Origin: CAADGU01 sp964467705
GTDB taxonomy: Bacteria > Chloroflexota > Anaerolineae > Promineifilales > Promineifilaceae
NCBI GenBank assembly: GCA_964467705.1
Contig: CAYXUZ010000229.1
Coordinates: forward strand, 1 to 8,738
DNA: 8,738 nucleotides
Direction of reading: 5' to 3'
Both the position numbers and the translations under genes were made by a program. Position 1 is the stretch's first letter. Every line of letters begins with the position of its first letter. Of the stretch, positions 6,228 to 8,738 are shown in pieces. A model generated the notes under the pieces. The model saw nothing but the letters and a program-made list of their open reading frames with translations, did no database searches and had not been told where the DNA came from.

Positions 6228-8738
6228 ATGAAACGGTATGCTCATCTCACACTTTTGGCTCTTATTGCTCTCCTCTTCGCCGCCTGCAACGGCAATAAAA
6301 CAACACAAACCGTCGTCCAGGTCATCGAAGTGACGGCCACACCACCACCCACCACCGTACCCACCGCCACCCCAACCGCCCTGCCTGACCATCTCACCGT
6401 CACCCTGCCAGACAACCTGGATAACTTCCCACCCGGCGAACCGTTTGTCATCCACTTCAACCAGCCAATGGACACCAGCCTCAACCGGCCGCTGACCTTT
6501 TCGCCCCCCCTGCGCGGCACGGCCGTGTGGAGCGACGATGCTACCACCCTCACCTTCACCCCCGACGAAGGTTTCAGTTCTAACCGCAGTTACACCATTG
6601 CCCTTTTTCCTGACGTCCAGAGCGCTAATGGCCTCACCTTCAATACCTGGCAACGCTGGCAGCTTAAAACCCTGACCGCCCCCTTTGTCGCCGGGCGCAC
6701 ACCGGCCCAAACCACAACCACCGACCGGCTGCCCGCCATCACATTGCGCTTCAACCAATCCATGGACGCGGATACTCTGGCCTCCGCGCTGCACATGGAA
6801 CCACCGCTGGCTTATGACCTGTCCATGGTCGGCCAGAACGCCATCCTGACCCTGACCGAACCGTTAGCCTTTGGCGTAGATTACCAGTTCACGCTGGACA
6901 AAACGGCCGTCAATCAAGACGGCATCTCCCTGACACGGCCGTACACCTGGAATCTCACCCTGGCCGAACCCGTCGCCGCCGTGCGTGGCCCTAATATCAA
7001 TAATTCCGAAGCTCCACTCACCATCCAGTTCAACTACCCCATGGACACTGCCAGCGTCAGCCAGGCATTGGAAATTAAGCCAGCCGTGCAGGGCAAGCTG
7101 ACCTGGAATGAAGAGCATACGACACTAACACTGACGCCGGACGGCCGTCTGCAAGCCGACACTACTTACACCGTCAACTTCACCGCCCCCCTCCTGCTCC
7201 AGGACGGCAGCGAATTGCCACTGCTGCCTGCCGCCAGTTTCAACACCCCGCCACCCATCCTCAGCTTCACCCCCACCGGTGACAGCCAAAGCCCGGCTAC
7301 GGTGGTGCGTATTCGTTTTGACCGGCCAATGGACACGGCCGTCACCGAAACCGCCTTCACCATCGAACCGGCCATTGATGGCGTCTTTGAATGGCAGGAA
7401 ACAACGCTCATCTTCCATCCGGCCGATGGCTTTTTTGCCGAATACACCGACTACACCGTGACCCTGGCCGAAACCGCGCTGGCCGCAGATGGCGAACCCA
7501 TTTTGGACGGGCCGCAAAGCTGGCATTTTGGCACCAGCCGCTTTCAAGAGGTTGCTAATTTTGGTTATGGCCCAAATGCACAGGTGTTGGATGTGAACGG
7601 CCGTCGCGCCATCCAATATCAAGTCATCACCAATGGCGACAAAACCATTGGCTTTGAACTGTATAGGCTTGATCTGACCCAATTCCTCGACCGCTACTCC
7701 TCCAATTTCAAAAACTGGTGGCCCTGGGGCGAAGAAGCCAAACCACGCATTAGCCTGGATGACACTGAACTGTGGCAACGCTGGCAGGAACAAACCGTCC
7801 CCTCCCCGGCCGAATACGCCAACATCCAGGAAGTGATCATCCCCGCCGATGTGCCACCCGGCCTTTACATCCTCAACCTCACCGTCGGCCAGGTGAACGA
7901 CCAGCTGATTCTTGTCCTTACCGAAAATACATTGGCCGTCAAAGAGGCCAATGGGCAAATTGTGGCCTGGGTGACGGACATCAACGGCGACCCCGTGCCG
8001 GGCATAGAAGTCGGTATATACGCCCGCAGTGGCGATTTGCTCAGCAACGGCACGGCCGATGAAAACGGCGTCTACCGTACCCAACTCCCCTCCTTTGCAG
8101 CGGGTGGCCCACCGGCCATTGAGCCGCTCATCGTCGTCGCCCGCAGCGGGGATGATATGACCGTCAGCGGCCTTTCCAGCGAATGGCAAAATGGCTACGG
8201 CTCGCGGCGTTCCCGGTGGGACACGCCCGCCGCCATCAGCCAATCGGCCGTCTTCATCACCACCGACCGCCCCATTTACAAACCGGGGCATGAAGTCCAG
8301 TTTAAGGCGATTGTGCGGCTGGATGATGATGCCACGCTGACTGTGCCGCCGATGGGAACGCCGGTGACGGTGCGGATTCGGGACAGCCGTAACAACGTTG
8401 TGCAAACCTTTGAACTGACCACCAATGACTTCGGCACCGTCAATGGCACGTTCCAACTGGCCGATGGGGCGATGCTGGGCAACTACCATGTGGAAGTGGT
8501 GGCCGCCGATACCAGCCACCGCCAGCTGTTCATAGTGGAAGATTACCGCAAACCAGACTACGAAGTGACTATCAGCACCGACGCCGACACCTACCTGCTG
8601 GGTGATACGATTGCAGTGACCATAGACACCGCCTACTACTTTGGCGAGCCGGTGCCCGACGCCAGCGTGGTTATCCGCCGCTTCAGTCAAGATTATGACT
8701 GGTATGGCAGCGGCTGGTACGAAGATTACAGCACGGTA
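6228..8738 (+). CDS. Alpha-2-macroglobulin-like lipoprotein with N-terminal Ig-like repeats (3' incomplete)
   Basis: The frame is open from ATG 6228 to the window edge (837 residues, no stop). A basic MKR start, a hydrophobic segment (7-19) and LFAAC20 form a lipoprotein signal; Phe at -3 is less common. A Thr/Pro-rich linker follows (36-53). Four Ig-like (SbsA/Big_5-type) repeats carry FNQPMDT (77-83), FNQSMDA (175-181), FNYPMDT (268-274) and FDRPMDT (364-370), spaced 93-98 residues. A further region (about 440-670) contains an Ig/carboxypeptidase-regulatory-like segment, GQIVAWVTDINGDPVPGIEV (576-595). The macroglobulin signature begins with TDRPIYKPGHEVQFKAIVR (679-697) and VEDYRKPDYEV (770-780). 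Bacterial alpha-2-macroglobulins are anchored on the cell surface and trap attacking proteases, usually through a CxEQ thioester; that region would lie beyond the window. The neighbouring RM operon is divergent, so joint regulation is not shown. Confidence 0.9.
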   Translation, partial: MKRYAHLTLLALIALLFAACNGNKTTQTVVQVIEVTATPPPTTVPTATPTALPDHLTVTLPDNLDNFPPGEPFVIHFNQPMDTSLNRPLTFSPPLRGTAVWSDDATTLTFTPDEGFSSNRSYTIALFPDVQSANGLTFNTWQRWQLKTLTAPFVAGRTPAQTTTTDRLPAITLRFNQSMDADTLASALHMEPPLAYDLSMVGQNAILTLTEPLAFGVDYQFTLDKTAVNQDGISLTRPYTWNLTLAEPVAAVRGPNINNSEAPLTIQFNYPMDTASVSQALEIKPAVQGKLTWNEEHTTLTLTPDGRLQADTTYTVNFTAPLLLQDGSELPLLPAASFNTPPPILSFTPTGDSQSPATVVRIRFDRPMDTAVTETAFTIEPAIDGVFEWQETTLIFHPADGFFAEYTDYTVTLAETALAADGEPILDGPQSWHFGTSRFQEVANFGYGPNAQVLDVNGRRAIQYQVITNGDKTIGFELYRLDLTQFLDRYSSNFKNWWPWGEEAKPRISLDDTELWQRWQEQTVPSPAEYANIQEVIIPADVPPGLYILNLTVGQVNDQLILVLTENTLAVKEANGQIVAWVTDINGDPVPGIEVGIYARSGDLLSNGTADENGVYRTQLPSFAAGGPPAIEPLIVVARSGDDMTVSGLSSEWQNGYGSRRSRWDTPAAISQSAVFITTDRPIYKPGHEVQFKAIVRLDDDATLTVPPMGTPVTVRIRDSRNNVVQTFELTTNDFGTVNGTFQLADGAMLGNYHVEVVAADTSHRQLFIVEDYRKPDYEVTISTDADTYLLGDTIAVTIDTAYYFGEPVPDASVVIRRFSQDYDWYGSGWYEDYSTV

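Larger units (their letters stand above)
789..7604. repeat. Highly iterated palindrome ACGGCCGT (11 dispersed copies)
   Basis: Perfect copies of this self-complementary octamer lie at 789-796, 2186-2193, 4836-4843, 5246-5253, 6067-6074, 6519-6526, 6903-6910, 6935-6942, 7141-7148, 7335-7342 and 7597-7604. Near copies (TCGGCCGT, ACGGCCGA) are at 2883-2890, 8244-8251 and 8052-8059. By my count 11 of about 19 CGGCCG hexamers carry the A...T flanks, where about one in sixteen would by chance. The copies code for TAV, TRPY, DGR or NGR depending on frame, so the DNA word is favoured rather than a peptide. The pattern resembles HIP1 (GCGATCGC) of cyanobacteria. Confidence 0.8.

Noticed and set aside
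7125..8690. Long minus-strand open frame of 521 codons opposite the lipoprotein gene
   Set aside because: It is a shadow of the G+C-rich plus-strand gene, has no recognisable domains, and the plus frame has a lipoprotein signal, a perfect Shine-Dalgarno and macroglobulin motifs.
1..8738. tRNA, rRNA, insertion sequences or integrases as vehicle of the island
   Set aside because: I saw no tRNA-like fold, no transposase or recombinase motif and no terminal inverted repeats on either strand.

Overview
The window looks like a fragment of a bacterial metagenome assembly, with a 10-N gap at 5126-5135. The most likely source is Chloroflexota (Anaerolineae-like). The main clue is the right-hand gene: a very large surface lipoprotein with a Thr/Pro-rich linker after the lipobox, repeated Ig-like domains and a bacterial alpha-2-macroglobulin core. 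I consider that combination typical of the group. This is an inference from sequence style, not a database result.

Layout from left to right. Positions 1-66 may hold the start of a further minus-strand gene. Positions 63-1598 (minus) encode a complete acyl-CoA carboxylase beta (carboxyltransferase) subunit of the methylcrotonyl-CoA carboxylase type. Positions 1595-5986 (minus) form a compact restriction-modification (RM) island. In transcription order it holds a beta-class DNA methyltransferase (A), a PmeII-like endonuclease, a TdeIII-like endonuclease, a second DNA methyltransferase with a different motif order (B), and a third PD-(D/E)XK endonuclease, possibly ApaLI-like. The genes overlap or nearly touch (TGATG, GTGA and 7-bp junctions), apart from a 79-bp spacer before methyltransferase B. 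A strong extended -10 element (TGCTATAAT, 6045-6053 minus) precedes the island. Positions 5987-6227 are a divergent intergenic region. From 6228 to the right edge (plus strand, incomplete) runs the alpha-2-macroglobulin lipoprotein, 837 codons without a stop.

Sample lines from the RM island are much poorer in G+C (about 35-50%) than the flanking genes (about 57-67%), which suggests acquisition. The island's last gene overlaps the carboxylase start codon by four bases, so this metabolic gene now appears to sit at the end of a defence operon.

The most unusual signal is not a gene. The 8-bp palindrome ACGGCCGT occurs 11 times by my count, against roughly 0.15 expected. It is found in five genes and one intergenic site and uses all three reading frames of the lipoprotein gene. 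It behaves like a highly iterated palindrome comparable to cyanobacterial HIP1, and it is also present inside the RM genes.
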